Source: Apoda limacodes (taxonomy: Eukaryota > Arthropoda > Insecta > Lepidoptera > Limacodidae). Taken from it: a DNA stretch of 64,000 bases. A program made the translations under genes and the position numbers. The notes under the pieces are model-generated. The model ran no database searches and was not told the DNA's origin. It worked only from the letters and a program-made list of their open reading frames with translations. Shown one piece after another: positions 43,210-55,154 of the stretch. How positions within the stretch are numbered: the first letter of the stretch is position 1; each line of letters begins with the position of its first letter. Where the stretch lies: positions 30,046,722 to 30,110,721 of the forward strand of contig OX291550.1 in assembly GCA_946406115.1 (NCBI GenBank), read 5' to 3'.

Positions 43210-44625
43210 CCATGCCGAGGTCGGTTGGGGGGATGACAGGTGAGGTAGGTAACCCAATGAGTATTAGATATTGTTCGTAAGAAGTTATTAGCAGGTAAGT
43301 TGTATTTTTGTATAAGTATCAAAATTAAATGGATAATATAGTTGTAGTGATGAAATGTGTAGTTAGTGATAAAAGTCATTGTTTAAAGCTCTTGCGAATG
43401 AGAGACTAGCTATCAGCCTAGATTGCGTAAGACTAGTTTCGGGTGGGTAGTTTGTGTGCTGGTAGCTCCACACCTGTCTGCATTTTTGTAATGTCTTAAA
43501 CAAATCCCTTGCATTAAACTCTGTCTCTACAAAACAGATTCTGATTCAGGAAGAACGGTATTGTGAAGAAAGTAGAGATTGCAACCCGGTATGTTTTTCA
43601 ACCCGGCCGGGTCCGGTAACATTCGCCGCCAACCCGGCCGGGCTCGGGTTGATGTGTTACGAAACCTTAAAAGTATTTTAAGAAAATATGAAAATTTGCT
43701 TTAAGTAAATGGAGGAAAAATACAATGATTCAAGGTTACGGAATAATATTTATTTTAAACCAGCAAATCAACAATAATCAGTTAATCAGCCTCAAAATCA
43801 CGAGTTTTTAATACAGAATTAGTAAGTTTAGTTTTACTTATGAACGGAATAGTAACATTAGTGTTACTCATTAAGTTTAAGCAAGCATTAGTAGTCAGTA
43901 ATTAAGTTTAGGATAGAAATGATCTTCCACGCGCTGATGAAATGCCTGGATTTAGAGGATTTCGAGAAAAAGTTTGGAAAGTAGTCAGATTTTTTAAGAA
44001 GTCGCCCGCAATTTAATTACTAATACTATACAGAGTAAAGAGACAGACCTGCTTGCTTAAAGTTAATTACTAATACTAATGTAAACATTTGAAAACATAG
44101 TATTAGAATAAGAAACTAATAACGCAGCCTAATATACTAAACTTCTCTTATTAACTTAGACTTTGGTAGCTTTAGTAAAAACAAAGCAAATTCTTAAGAG
44201 CAATAACTATATTCTTTTGATAATAACAATAAATTGAGGTATTATGACTATCAGAACGGCAAAATCGCGGTTCGCAGCGCTTGCCATGACAATTTTCTAC
44301 AAGTTGGGGGTTCCGTGCCGCAGTTTTCGTACCTATCGGGCCCGGTTTGCAATCTCTAGAAGAAATGTTTCTTAGCAATACTTTCCCAAATAAAGCCCTC
44401 ATCTGCCTTTGGCGAGTGCTCGCCAGAAGTACTGGCCTCTGCGCGGCAGAAACTTTTCAATGCCGAGAAAGTTTTAAATATAAATGTGTAAATGTTTAAC
44501 CTACCATAGGACAGCTGCCGACTAACAGAGCACGATTAGGGTTCCCATATTTTAATTGTAGCATTGACTGAGCCGGACCAGTGGTTGTTGCTGATCAAAG
44601 GGGGCGGGGATGTAAGCTTGTGCTA
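43210..44625. other. Spacer; a CCCGGCCGGG-rich patch and no supported gene
   Basis: At 43600-43645 AACCCGGCCGGG occurs twice about 40 bases apart. The minus frame 44402-44172 is open but unassigned. The block 44265-44470 is somewhat GC-richer and could be repeat-derived. Confidence 0.35.
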
Positions 44626-44631
44626 TGGTAT

Positions 44632-44742
44632 CTTATATATCACAGGTATACCTAGCCGAATCTAAGATCTGATATATCATGGGTATACCTACCCGGATCT
44701 ATGATCTTATATATCATAGGAATACCTTTCCGGATTCACAGT
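44632..44742. repeat. Tandem repeat, 37 bp x 3
   Basis: CTTATATATCACAGGTATAC at 44632, then variants at 44669 and 44706, with exact 37-base steps and a shared CC(C/G)GA-T-TAAGAT-like second half. Moderately diverged. Confidence 0.8.
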
Positions 44743-44744
44743 AC

Positions 44745-45965
44745 CACTGCACCACGACCACTATGAATATTTACATTGTAATAAGCCAGACATTTTAAGA
44801 TATTGTTATTAAGTAAATGTTTAATATAAAAACTGTTGGAGAACAATACAAAATAAACAGAAACGTATGTATAAGTTTGTCACACAATAGACTAACTCCA
44901 CGTTTTGATTCCGGCTGTACCTATAGATACATTCCACACTGTAACAGGTCGCTATTTTCAGAATTATCAAAAACATATTAGCCATTTATTTAATATAGGT
45001 ACGTGGTTTTTGTATTTTTGTCGCAGAACAAAATATTCAACCGCAGCAGGTCCGGTCCATAAAATTGAATAGCGCTATTCTTTATACATACCTTTTACGA
45101 GAACATTGATCTGATTTATTGTTATCGCCTAGAAATAGAGGTCTTTGAAGTTAGCACACCATTTTTAGCTAAACGCAAAATACAGTATACTCAAATTGGC
45201 CGTTTTTTATCCGATATTTATCCGTTATATTAAAAATTTTGCCGTTGAACTATTTAAAAAAAAAGGGTTCGAGTGAAGTTAGCCACCCTTTTTTTCTAAA
45301 AAGGAAGCAGCTTCAATTTTTTTGTCATGGCAGCTTAACAACGGATAAAAAACAGGAAATTACATACACAACGTTTCTTTGAGACCGTACACCATTATGT
45401 ACGTCACACTTATTGGAAATACGTAAAATTAATTTTTGCTTCTGATATCTACGATATTTTTCCGGAAGGAAGGAGAAGGTAAAGAAAAGTACAGTTTTAT
45501 CATTGGACATGCGACATTATAAATCACTTCGCTCGAGCTCCTGATAATTTTCTACTTTTCTTACCCGGAAAACGATTTCCTTACTGATATGTATCTTTAT
45601 CCGCTGCTTTTCCAGTCAAAAGGAAATTGTGTCTTCTCTTAAAGTAAATTGAACTATGTCCGTATCCGCCATGTGTAAATAGGACAATGTCAACAACAAA
45701 CAATTGGTACAACTGCTATTAAGATGACAGTTAGCTTTTGGTTAATAGTAAAAATTAAGTAAATTTGTTTAATTCTAAATTGCTATTTTTATTATTTGCT
45801 TGACATAGCTTTTACTTAATGTTAATCTTTTAGAGAGTTCCTCTACAAGAACGATCTATTAACTTATTTAAAAGTTTTGACTTAAATTATTTGTTTCTTG
45901 AACCAACTAGAATTACATCAAATTCATCATGTTTGGATAATATTTTCTGTAAAGTTAAATTATTA
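44745..45965. other. AT-rich spacer; no supported gene
   Basis: Only short frames. No repeat shared with other parts was noticed. Confidence 0.4.
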
Positions 45966-46345
45966 ATAACTAGACTTTGCCAGCGGCTCCGCCCGCCTTA
46001 AGTTCGTTTATCGTCATGGGACTCCTTTATTTAATCTCAGTATTGATATTGTGATTTACTCCTTAATTAGCCCGCCCTTAATTCGGTTATCGGCAACTGT
46101 GATTTACTCCTTAATTTCACTAATGAAGTTTGCTATATCAAGGTGTAGCTGTAGCTATAGTTTGTTTAAGCTCGGTTATAGTTTTTCCTGCGGGAATTTC
46201 GGTATAAAAAGTAGCCTATATGCTATTCCACGACCTAACCTATATGTATGCCAAGTTTCATCCCGATCTGTCTAGTGGTTGATGCGTGTAAGAGTAACAA
46301 ACATCCATCCAAACTAACTTTCACATTTATAATATATGTAGGATT
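45966..46345 (+). repeat. Family H dispersed repeat, longest copy
   Basis: It starts AACTAGACTTTGCCAGCGGC and has GTTTATCGTCATGGGACTCC. It contains a second CGGTTATCGGCAACTGTGAT block (internal duplication, ~46083). It then runs through GCTGTAGCTATAGTTTG, TATGCCAAGTTTCATCCCGA and AACAAACATCCATCCAAAC to CATTTATAATATATGTAGGA. It shows the full head-to-tail order of the family. Confidence 0.7.
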
Positions 46346-46375
46346 TGCCATCCGATCACTATGATAAAAAAAAAA

Positions 46376-47470
46376 CAGACTGGGATGGGTAAAGGCAGCT
46401 CTGCTTTAGCTCAGAAGATCCTGACGTCTGCGCAGCTGCAGTCACTGAGACAATCCTCGCTGGTATGGAATGTTCCGGCGTCAAAAACTGCTGCCTCGGG
46501 GTTCAGTAAGACAGCAATTGCCAGAGCTAAATAAATAAATATTCCGAAGGGAACTTTTGCCAGTCGTCGTTACCACCACTGCAAAAGACCGTTGTGACTT
46601 GGCCCATAATGCAAAAGAGAAAGCCGATCTACTGTCTCCAGTGCACCAGTCTCTTTGCCTCTAACTCGAATATGAACGACGAAGGCGCTCTACTACATAC
46701 TATACCGTGATGCGGTAAGTCCATGTCCATGACACAGCGGGAGGTCCGGCGGGCGTTTCTTTCTCTAGACGTTCTTAAGTCGAATGGGCTAGACGGTATA
46801 CCAACAGTGGTTCTTAAACAGTGTGCTCCTGAATTATGTCCTGTACTCACGCGCTCTGCTCGCCAGCGATGTTCAGTTCCGAGATCATTTGCTAGACAAG
46901 GTGAAGCTGGCGTCAAAAAACTTGGTGTACTCAAAAGAGCGAAGCAGTACTTTACGTCGGGGCAAAAGTTGCTGCTTTATAAGTCGCAAGTTCGGCCCCG
47001 TATAGATTACTGCTGCCATCTCTGGGCGTGTGCACTCTGTGGGCTGTGGGAATTGTCGACGATCCCAAACTCTCACTTTGCCTTCCTGTGCGTGTTCTAT
47101 CGCTTCCATAATGGAATGTATTCTGAGGAATTGTTAGAAATAATGCTCACGTCTATTTTCTACCATCGCACCACTAGCCATCGGCAGGGAATTCATTCTC
47201 ACACTTTACAACCGAAATGGTCACGTACAATACGGTTTCAGAGAAACTTTATCCCGCGAACGCTTGGGTTGTCGAATGAGCTCCGTGCCAAGGTTTTCTC
47301 TAAGGACTACAGTATGGGGTTCTTCAAGAAAGAAGTTAATAGATTTTTGCTGGATCGGCAACACGCGAGTGATATTTTCTGGTGTTGCAAGCGTCCGTAG
47401 GCTACGGTGACTGCTTACCATCAGGCGGGCCGTAAGCTTGTTTGCCACCTGAGTGGTACAAAAAAAAAAT
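46376..47470 (+). mobile_element. Jockey-like LINE (family J), internally deleted copy with 3' end
   Basis: The first ~490 bases match 49725-50390 of the sister copy with deletions (AGAAGATCCTGACGTCTGCG, CGAAGGGAACTTTTGCC). The frame then jumps from VVLKQCAPELCP at 46850 to FRDHLLDKVKLASKN-like text at 46880 (other frame), skipping the whole palm including YADD. The C-terminal part to 47400 (VFYRFHNGMYSEELLEIM, TLGLSNELRAKVFSKDYS) is long and fairly intact, ending CKRP-stop. The shared 3' end TACGGTGACTGCTTACCATC is followed by poly-A at 47460. Confidence 0.88.
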
Positions 47471-47474
47471 GTGG

Positions 47475-48565
47475 TCAAGACGAAACCATATGGCTTGCAC
47501 TGTCAAAAAGTTATCAGGAGGCTTACCATGAACTCTAATAGCGATCTTTTTTAAGCCTTAAACAACATTGCACTGCTAATTCGTACCAGGAGCAACTTGC
47601 GTTGTTCTCATTCATTCAGTATAATCTGGGTGCAATTCGTACCATGAGATTATATTGCATAGCTTATCTGTCAGATATAGCGATTCATAAAAAATAGCTC
47701 TTGAGTAACTGAAACATAATTGTTAAGAAGTAGTGTCGGCTTAAATGTTTTTATAAATTTAGCAAAATTAAAGTCTCAAATATATTCTGATTAACTATAA
47801 ATTAGAACGTTTCGAATTTATTTTGACCAAGATTAAAGACGAAGATTTTCAAAACATTAAAGAAATTACTTACTTACCTACGTAAAAAAGTCTTACAGCT
47901 TTAGTAGAATAAAACAATGACGTCGCCGCTTGCGGGAAGAAATCCTATAGATCTTAAGTATAAGGAATTTCTGAGAAAATATAGATTTGACTTGCAATCA
48001 AAAGAACCTAAATAATGAATGAGAAACAACAAAATCTACTAACTATCTGCCGTGATGAACGAAGTATATTACATACTTACAAAATACCTATTACCTCTAG
48101 TTAGGCATGAACCATCTACATTTTTAAACATTGCGTAAGATGATTCTTTGTTTCCCATAAAGACAAGTTCATTGAATTAAAACCTTAACACAAGCAAGCC
48201 TTACAAAATTTACACATGAGTTTGTTTACAAAAACTGAAAAAAAAGTTTGTGAGGAAACTTGCATAATTTTTTTTTTATATCTATACGATTACAGCAATC
48301 TGTCTCTATGATAGGACACTAAGCAGTATGTGGGACTTTGAGTAGATGGCATGCTAGGAATGCCGCCAGTGCTGTATCCTACTTAGTTTCAGCACTCAGC
48401 TGCTTGTTTACTGACGTAATGCGTCCTGTGGAACAGTCCTTTTTATTCTGCGTGTTTTTTGTGAGATTTTGCAAAGGTGTTGGGGTGGTTAACAGTTCTG
48501 TTTTTGTAGGTTCTTATGTGCTGGATAATTTACTGTTTGTATATCAAGATTGTTGTTTAATTGTT
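47475..48565. other. AT-rich spacer; no supported gene
   Basis: The plus frame 48338-48577 is open but has no domain. It lies just before the LINE 5' region and may be part of it. Confidence 0.35.
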
Positions 48566-48569
48566 CATT

Positions 48570-50398
48570 TCAATTGAGGATTCGCTGCGCGGACAGCGAA
48601 GGAACGGCGGTGCTTGTTGATTTCATTGCCCGGCGTAGACGCGGCGTGCTGGTACGGCGATCAGGGAGACCTGATAAAATGGCTGACCGCTGGCCGCCCG
48701 CAGGTTGATCGGGTTCCCGAACGCAGGCATCAGTTAATTTCTAAGTAAAGTCTATGAAGTAGTAGTCGTACCAAAGAAGGAGACCGGAGTGGACCCGGCT
48801 AGTACAACAGAGGGGGATCAGGGGCCCTTCCGCCCGCCGTGCCAGCAACCGTATCATCTGTGGCGAGCTTCGGCAGTCTTAGAACCGCACCTTTTGTCCT
48901 CTAAGCTGTCTGTGCAGTGAATCCTCATATTTAGTCTAAGTAACTATTTAAAAAAAATACTGGCACGAAAATTAAGGAAAAGAGTTTTTTTAGCGGCCGC
49001 TCCATCCACATTTAATGTGGACTTTTGTAACGTCAGGGGTATTCACGCAAATCTTAACGCAGTCCACCTCCATCTGATAAATGCGCAGCCGACCATTCTT
49101 TTCCTAACGGAGACGCAGATATCCTGCCCGGCCAATACAGCATACCTTCATTATCCCGGCTACAAAATCGAGCACAATTTTTTGAGTCGTGCCGGTGTAC
49201 GTATGTTCGTCCGGGAGGATATCTGCTGTCGCCGCCTGTCGATATTGCGGGTGCGCGTAGATCACGGCGGCCACACTCGTATCTATGCGTGCCTATACAG
49301 GTCTTATAGCGGTGACACAGACGTAGCTCGACTCTTTACGCACCTCAGTTTGACGACTGACAAAGTTCTAGAGCAGTATCCTACAGCAGAACTAGTTATT
49401 TTGGGAGACTTCAACGCCCACCATCGTGAGTGACTCAGTTCTCGAACCAATAAATGCGCAGGGATATCTGCTCATGAATTTGCTCTGACCTATGGATTCT
49501 TTCAGCTGGTACTTCCTCCAACGAGAATACCAGATATAGAGGACCATACGAGCTCCTTAGTGGACCTTCTGCTGACTACACGTCTGGACGGATATTCCGT
49601 TCCAGTGGATGCGCCTCTTGGCTCCTCGGACCACTTAATCGTTCGGACTCAAGTGTCATGCACACAACCCGATCCTTCTGGGCCAACTAATTGGCGTCGT
49701 GTGTGGCACTATAAGTCGGCAGACTGGGATGGATTGCGAGAATTTTACGCATCGTGGAGTCAGATCTGCTTTAACTCAGAAGATCCTGACGTCTGCGCAG
49801 CCGCAGTCACTGAGACAATCCTTGCTGGTATGGAATGCTATATTCCTAACCCGCGAGTAGCTGCCGGCGTCAAAAAACGACCGTGGTTTAATAGGTCTTG
49901 CAGAGAAGCTAAAATTCTTAAGCAAACTGCATATGAGGCTTGCATCTTGGCTCGTAATAATAAGGAGCCGCATATTTCTGAGGTAAAACGCAAATTAAAC
50001 GCTGCCTCTAAGTTCAGTAAGAAAGCAACTACCCGAGCAAAATTCCAAGTCATCGGCAAAATAGGTGGGCAACTAGCGAGCTATCCTTCTGGGAGTATCA
50101 CTTTCTGGCCGCTTGCCAAAGCTGCCGAAGGGAACTTTTGCCTGTCGTCGTTACCACTACTGCGAAAGACTGATGGTGACTTCGCCTATAGTGCTAAAGA
50201 GAAAGCCGAACCACTGGGCAGTCTCTTTGCCTCAAACTCGAATATGAACGATAAAGGCGCTGTACCACCTACTATACTGTGGTGCGGTAAGACCATGCCG
50301 GAAATCTCCAAAACACAGCGAGAGGTCCGGCGGGCTTTGCTTTTATCTAGATGTTCATAAGTCGGGTGGGCCAGACGTTATACCAGCAGTGGTGCTTA
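48570..50398 (+). mobile_element. Jockey-like LINE (family J), 5' part: leader, endonuclease, start of reverse transcriptase
   Basis: A GC-rich leader (48570-48960) precedes an AP-endonuclease domain from 49017: NVRGIHANLNAVHLHL (N), LFLTETQI (E), LVILGDFNAHH (D and N), then, after an in-frame TGA at 49431, VDLLLTTRLDG (D) and SSDHLIV (H). All catalytic positions are readable. A linker (FNRSCREAKILKQTAYEA) and the start of the reverse transcriptase (MPEISKTQREVRRALLL) follow. After a shift at ~50357 comes GGPDVIPAVVLK, and then the copy stops at 50398, before the catalytic palm. No 3' tail is present. The endonuclease nicks target DNA to prime reverse transcription. Confidence 0.9.
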
Positions 50399-50596
50399 AG
50401 TATTATTGTCGTTTATATAATTGTCGTTTTTAATGTAAAATACATTAACTAGCAGTTAAAAGTAAATACCAATTTTCTGAGCTTTTGATGCATTTCGAAC
50501 TTTATCGACCGGGCTAATGAGACCTGCCTGTTAACGCAGTCTATATTTAGTACAGTCGGCTATCGCAGTCGTTTCGTCGTTGTAGTCATCTTCGTC

Positions 50597-50700
50597 GTTT
50601 CAGGCGAAAGACGTCCAAAGCTGAACAAAGGCCTCCCCTATATGTCTCCACAACGACCGGTCCTGAGCCGCCCGTTCTTTCTTGGCTTCCTGTGGCTCTA
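50597..50700 (-). mobile_element. LINE C-terminal scrap (RTE/R4-type)
   Basis: The minus strand reads QEAKKERAAQDRSLWRHIGE, then AFVQLWTSFA and stop. This is the same kind of C-terminal DRxxWxxxxEAF segment as at 28.7 kb, but from another family. Only ~30 codons. Confidence 0.5.
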
Positions 50701-50704
50701 ACTA

Positions 50705-51880
50705 AAGAATAAAGGCGTCTAGACAGAGCAATCGCGAGGTGCAGTGTGCGGTGAGACGGAGGACTTAGCGTTCCCCTCTAGCCTTTGCTTTTACATATAG
50801 AGCTGTCCAGCCACTCATACGTGTGGTCACGGCGCTATTATTGTCTAGACAATGTCTGATCTTTTTTTAACATCAAACGTGATGACCGATCCTATTAATG
50901 AAATTAATCTGTAGGCTATGCTGTAAAATTTTATAAGTTTTAATGAAAAGATGGCAGAATCATAAGTTGACATACGGACGGATGGACGGATGAAACTAGG
51001 TATACCTAAATGTTTTTTTTATTTGCCTGCAGAACTATTTAAACGGAAAGAAAACTAAATGTTTAGTTAGTTTCTATGTTAGTTACTTACTAAGGTTCCA
51101 TAAATCAACGGCTCAAGAATACAGTTATGACACGTCAGAGCTTTAAGTTTGACCTACTTTTGTTTCTGTGACAATGCCTTAGGCAAAGTAAAGGGATTAG
51201 GGTAAAGTTGGGTATCGAGAAATTAATCAGTCTTGTGCGGGGGGGCTGACGGATGAAAGTTGTAATGAAAGGTTTCACATCGTTACCTATTTAATATTAA
51301 CATTGAATCAAGGCAATACCTGCGTTTAAATAGTGCAAGCACCACTATTTTGGGCTTCTTATCCAAAGGGCAAAACCGAGCGATATTGCTGTTACTCTGC
51401 TGCCCATCTGCTTGTCTGTCCGAGTGTGTCACAGGTATGTACATAGCTCGTAAACGGAATGAGTTTCAGATCTGACATTTAAATATTGTTAAATCATTTA
51501 AAGTTTTTGCTATGTATGGATCTATACGAGAAAAGACCCGATAACATGTTTGTATATAACCTTTTTCCGTGGTGGAAGTATACAATCATATGTTAAATCG
51601 GTGCATATTTTAGAAATTTAATATTTTTTTATTAATTTAATTAATTTATAATATTTTTTCTTTAATTTTATAAGAATTGTACATTCATATTGAATATATA
51701 TTCTTCATTTCATCTATAAATTGTATTTTTTTTTAAGTAAAGGATTTTTGTTTTACTTTAAATGTGTTGACTAAAAAGTTAATTAAGGATCTTATTATAT
51801 GAATAATGTGTAAAGTAGCAATATATTATGATTTTATACTCACATTGGCGTTTTCAAGTAGCCTATGTCCTTCCCCAGGA
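50705..51880. other. Spacer; no supported gene
   Basis: AT-rich sequence with GACGGATGGACGGATGAAAC (50980), a scrap of a family S-like tail. Nothing else is recognisable. Confidence 0.4.
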
Positions 51881-51884
51881 TTCA

Positions 51885-52130
51885 AAATATCTCCATAATA
51901 ATTTTCTCGCGGTTCCACCCACCCAAAATTCGGTTATCGGTGTAGGGTTCTTAAACGGTAAATCCTCAATTATAATAAAATAAACCGACTCACACTTAAC
52001 GTTTCTAAGTAACCTATGTCTTTTCTCAGGATTTAAACTATCCCCATGCCAAATTTCATCTTAATCGGTACAGCGGGTTTAAGCGTGAATAAGTAACAGA
52101 CAGACAGACTGCCTTAAAAAAATCGTACAA
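51885..52130 (+). repeat. Family H dispersed repeat
   Basis: TTTTCTCGCGGTTCCACCCA, CGGTTATCGGTGTAGGGTTC, TGCCAAATTTCATCTTAATC and AGTAACAGACAGACAGACTG follow the family order. The head is slightly truncated. Confidence 0.65.
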
Positions 52131-52134
52131 TAAA

Positions 52135-52905
52135 GAAAATATTGTCATAAACAATTGTACAGAATGATATTGTACGTCGTTAAAGCAATTTAGTTAAAAA
52201 CCAATACATACTTTACCTTATATGAATTTTCAGAAGTAATTTCTTTATCTTATTACATTTTTATATTGGCAGTGTTTGAGCATTAATCAATCAAATTGCG
52301 ACGCCACGGATTTATTAGTCTATATTTAGCCTATAGATGACTGTTGTAAAGTTATACCGCCAAGGTGCCAAATAATCTTATTGCCCATCAGATGATGAGC
52401 AATCACCATAGCCTAGACATCCCTGTAACATTATATCACCAAGCTAGAAAACAATCTTACAGCCGATGCCACTATGGTGTCAAAAAAGTTTACGGCCCAT
52501 CTGATGCTGATGAGCCACTGGAAGGAACGCGTTCGAACATTACTAATTGATTAGTAGTCGAGCTGTCAAAATTTAAATATATTGTAGTTATGTTTTCTTC
52601 AACCATTTAATTTTTAGGTCGATTAATCACTTATGGGAATTTTGTAACAACAATGCTGTGTATTTGGATAACATTTATATGATTAAAACTAAAATAACTC
52701 TATTTGTAAAAAAAATTAAGTACTGAGTGAGTGCCATTATTTTAGATACAACTCCTAGTGACTTATTAAGTCCTAGTACATCAATCTTACAAATACACAA
52801 AATCTTTTCAGAATTAAGAAATAATAAATATACATAGGTATATAGAAATAATCCTTTTTCGTTTATAACTCATTCCCTAAAGGTTAGACTCTTAGAAGAT
52901 AATAT
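52135..52905. other. AT-rich spacer; no supported gene
   Basis: No frame with recognisable content. The stretch 52360-52530 carries GATGATGAGCAATCACCATA and GCCACTATGGTG, which may be repeat-derived. Confidence 0.35.
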
Positions 52906-52907
52906 AT

Positions 52908-53740
52908 TATAACGGAACGACCGTTTCAGGTGGACCGTCTCCGGTAAACAACCGGAGGATGCAAGAAACTATGGAAGTTTCCAGACATCCATTCTTAGGT
53001 CTATAATATAGTCTTCAAGCTTTCTAATAAAGAGACCGCAAAATGTTTAGACTTATGACACTAGTCGTCATTAATCACTAATATATATAATATAATATAT
53101 ATAATAGTCTCTGATTCTTAGCGTATAGATAAACTTTGTCTTATATTAGATTTTCTACTACATATGTACATATGTTCTACGCTTCTGTAGCAAATGATAT
53201 AAACTAAAGCTATTACACGGGCTCATAGAAAACCGTCTAGTACTCGCAAGAGTCTACGTTTTTTTCTTGTACCTCCACTCTACGGCTCTTTGCTGTTACG
53301 AATATCTGGAGAACGCTGCCCTTCTCAGTCGCTCTTCGGGCTGAAGGGGATTCTGGGAGTTTCTCTCGACTCCAGAACCTCAGCCTGAACGGTAGCAGTG
53401 CTACAGCCTGAGCAACGCTGCTCCCTAACTACGGGGCAAACATCTGCCACGTGCGGCATAGCATTGTTCCGGCTCACTAAAGGCTTACTTTACTCACCAC
53501 ACGTCCTGAGGTCACATAGAATTAATCCCGTCCGCGTTTACCTACTTTGGCGACGGAGATCTACTGGGTGCGAACGTCGTGAAAAACATCTTTGACAGGG
53601 CTCTAGGCCATAGAATTTATTTGTACTTTCTATCTTAATATACTCTTTAAAACCTTATACTTAGATATCTGTGTAGGCAGGCTTATGGCTTTCTGTATAG
53701 ATATGTAGATGTTTTTATGGTAAAATAGATAGTTCTAATT
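52908..53740 (+). repeat. Dispersed repeat family M, copy 2
   Basis: Module 1 (52908-53007) and module 2 (about 53440-53740) match 10281-10380 and 10600-10880 in order and orientation. Shared words are TTATAACGGAACGA, GTCTCCGGTAAA, CCCGTCCGCGTTTACCTACT and CTGTGTAGGCAGGCTT. The insert between modules is ~200 bases longer than in copy 1 and includes an AT dinucleotide-rich patch at 53085-53110. Confidence 0.65.
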
Positions 53741-54079
53741 TATATACGTTAAGGGTTACGAATCACCTTATGTGATTAGGCTACCACTGACTCTTAAATA
53801 TTGTTAATATGAACTGTGAACGAGTAAACATTACAACCTGACTTACCCTTGAAAAGTATTTTGATTACTTGCCTCTGATCCCGCTCTACCTGAATCTCTA
53901 TCTCCTGAGCACCTAGCTGGTGCATCGGTAACAAAATACTCTGTTTTGTTATAACATCATACATGCCATATCTATGTCTATATTAACCTGGACCTTATAG
54001 GTAGTAACTAGGAGTTGTATCTGACGTTCGTAACGAGCGTATTTCCAGAGCAAAGATGTAGTTGGGATTTTCATTACCC

Positions 54080-54113
54080 AGACTTGTGCCTCGATAGCTC
54101 AATGGCAGGACAC
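54080..54113 (+). tRNA. tRNA-like 5' half (A-box), interrupted by a LINE; probably a pseudogene or SINE
   Basis: GCCTCGATAGCTCAATGGCA followed by GGACAC looks like a tRNA acceptor strand, U8-A9, D-arm and A-box. The poly-T end of the family J LINE starts right after it. No matching 3' half with a B-box was found beyond the LINE at 55150. Confidence 0.3.
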
Positions 54114-55150
54114 TTTTTTTTTTTTACACCACCTAAGGTGGCAAACAAGCTCACGGTCCACCTGATGGGCAGCGGTCACCGTTGTCTCAGGACGCTTGCA
54201 ATACCAGGGGTATCACTCGCGTGCTGCATACCCTTAAAAAAACTGATAACTTCTTTCTTGAAGAACCCAATACTGTCTTTAGAGAAAACGTTGGTAGAGA
54301 GCTCATTCCACAACCCAAGCTTTCGCGGGGAAAAGTTTCTCTGAAACCGCACTGTAAGCGACCATTTAGGTTCTAGAGTGTAAGAATGAATTCCCTGCCG
54401 ATGGTGAGCCGTGCGATGGTAGAAAGGAGCCGTAGGCATCATTTCGAACAATTCCTCAGAACACATCCCATTGTACAAGCGGTAGAACACATACAGCCTT
54501 AAGGGCTCGATACGGCAAGTAAGTTTGGGGTCGTTGACAATTATCACAGCCCGTTGTTGAACAGAGTCCAAGGGGCCAAGCTGTTATCCGGGTGCACCGG
54601 CCCAGAGATAGCAACAGTACTCCATATGGGGCCGAACTTGCGACATGTAAAGCAGCAACCTTTGCTCCGACTTGTAGTACTGCTTCGCTCTGTTGAGTAC
54701 ACCAAGGTTTTTGGACGCCAGCTTCATCACGTTTTGCAAATGATCTTGGAATTGGACATCGCTGTAGATGTCAATACCAAGGATCCAAATTCTTTTGGAG
54801 ATGGAGAGGGGAGTGTTCTGGGACCACAGTGAATGGGGTTTTCTTAGCGGTGAAGACGCTGACTTGTGTCTTTGTAGGGTTGAATCGGACCAAGTTTTCC
54901 CGTCCCCAGTCAGAGTTCTTCACACTTTTCTTCCACAACAGAACGAGGGATTGCACGACCAGTTTATTAAGCATCTCCAGTACTGTCATCTGCATAGCAA
55001 TTTATGTTGTTGATGTCCAACATATCACTAATGTGCAGTAGAAGCAGCGTAGGAGACAGCACAGAGCCTTGCGGGACGGCGTGTATGCGTTTGCGGGCAA
55101 AAAGCTAGCCACCCATTTGCACAAACCCTCGGGCACTCCGTAAGATGGTA
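54114..55150 (-). mobile_element. Jockey-like LINE (family J) copy with 3' end
   Basis: It is inverted relative to the window. The poly-A end is at 54114-54125, followed by CACCTAAGGTGGCAAACAAG. The minus strand from ~55075 shows GSVLSPTLLLLHISDMLDIN and CYADDSTGDA, then a stop. The C-terminal region at 54571-54176 is open for 131 codons (VFYRLYNGMCSEELFEMMPT, VRFQRNFSPRKLGLWNELS). The 5' truncation is near 55150. Confidence 0.9.
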
Positions 55151-55154
55151 AAAA

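Noticed and set aside
46629..47478. Minus-strand frames opposite the Jockey-like LINE
   Set aside because: Antisense shadows of the well-conserved plus-strand reverse-transcriptase C-terminus.
49838..50059. Minus-strand frames within the LINE linker
   Set aside because: Shadows of the plus-strand endonuclease-to-reverse-transcriptase linker.
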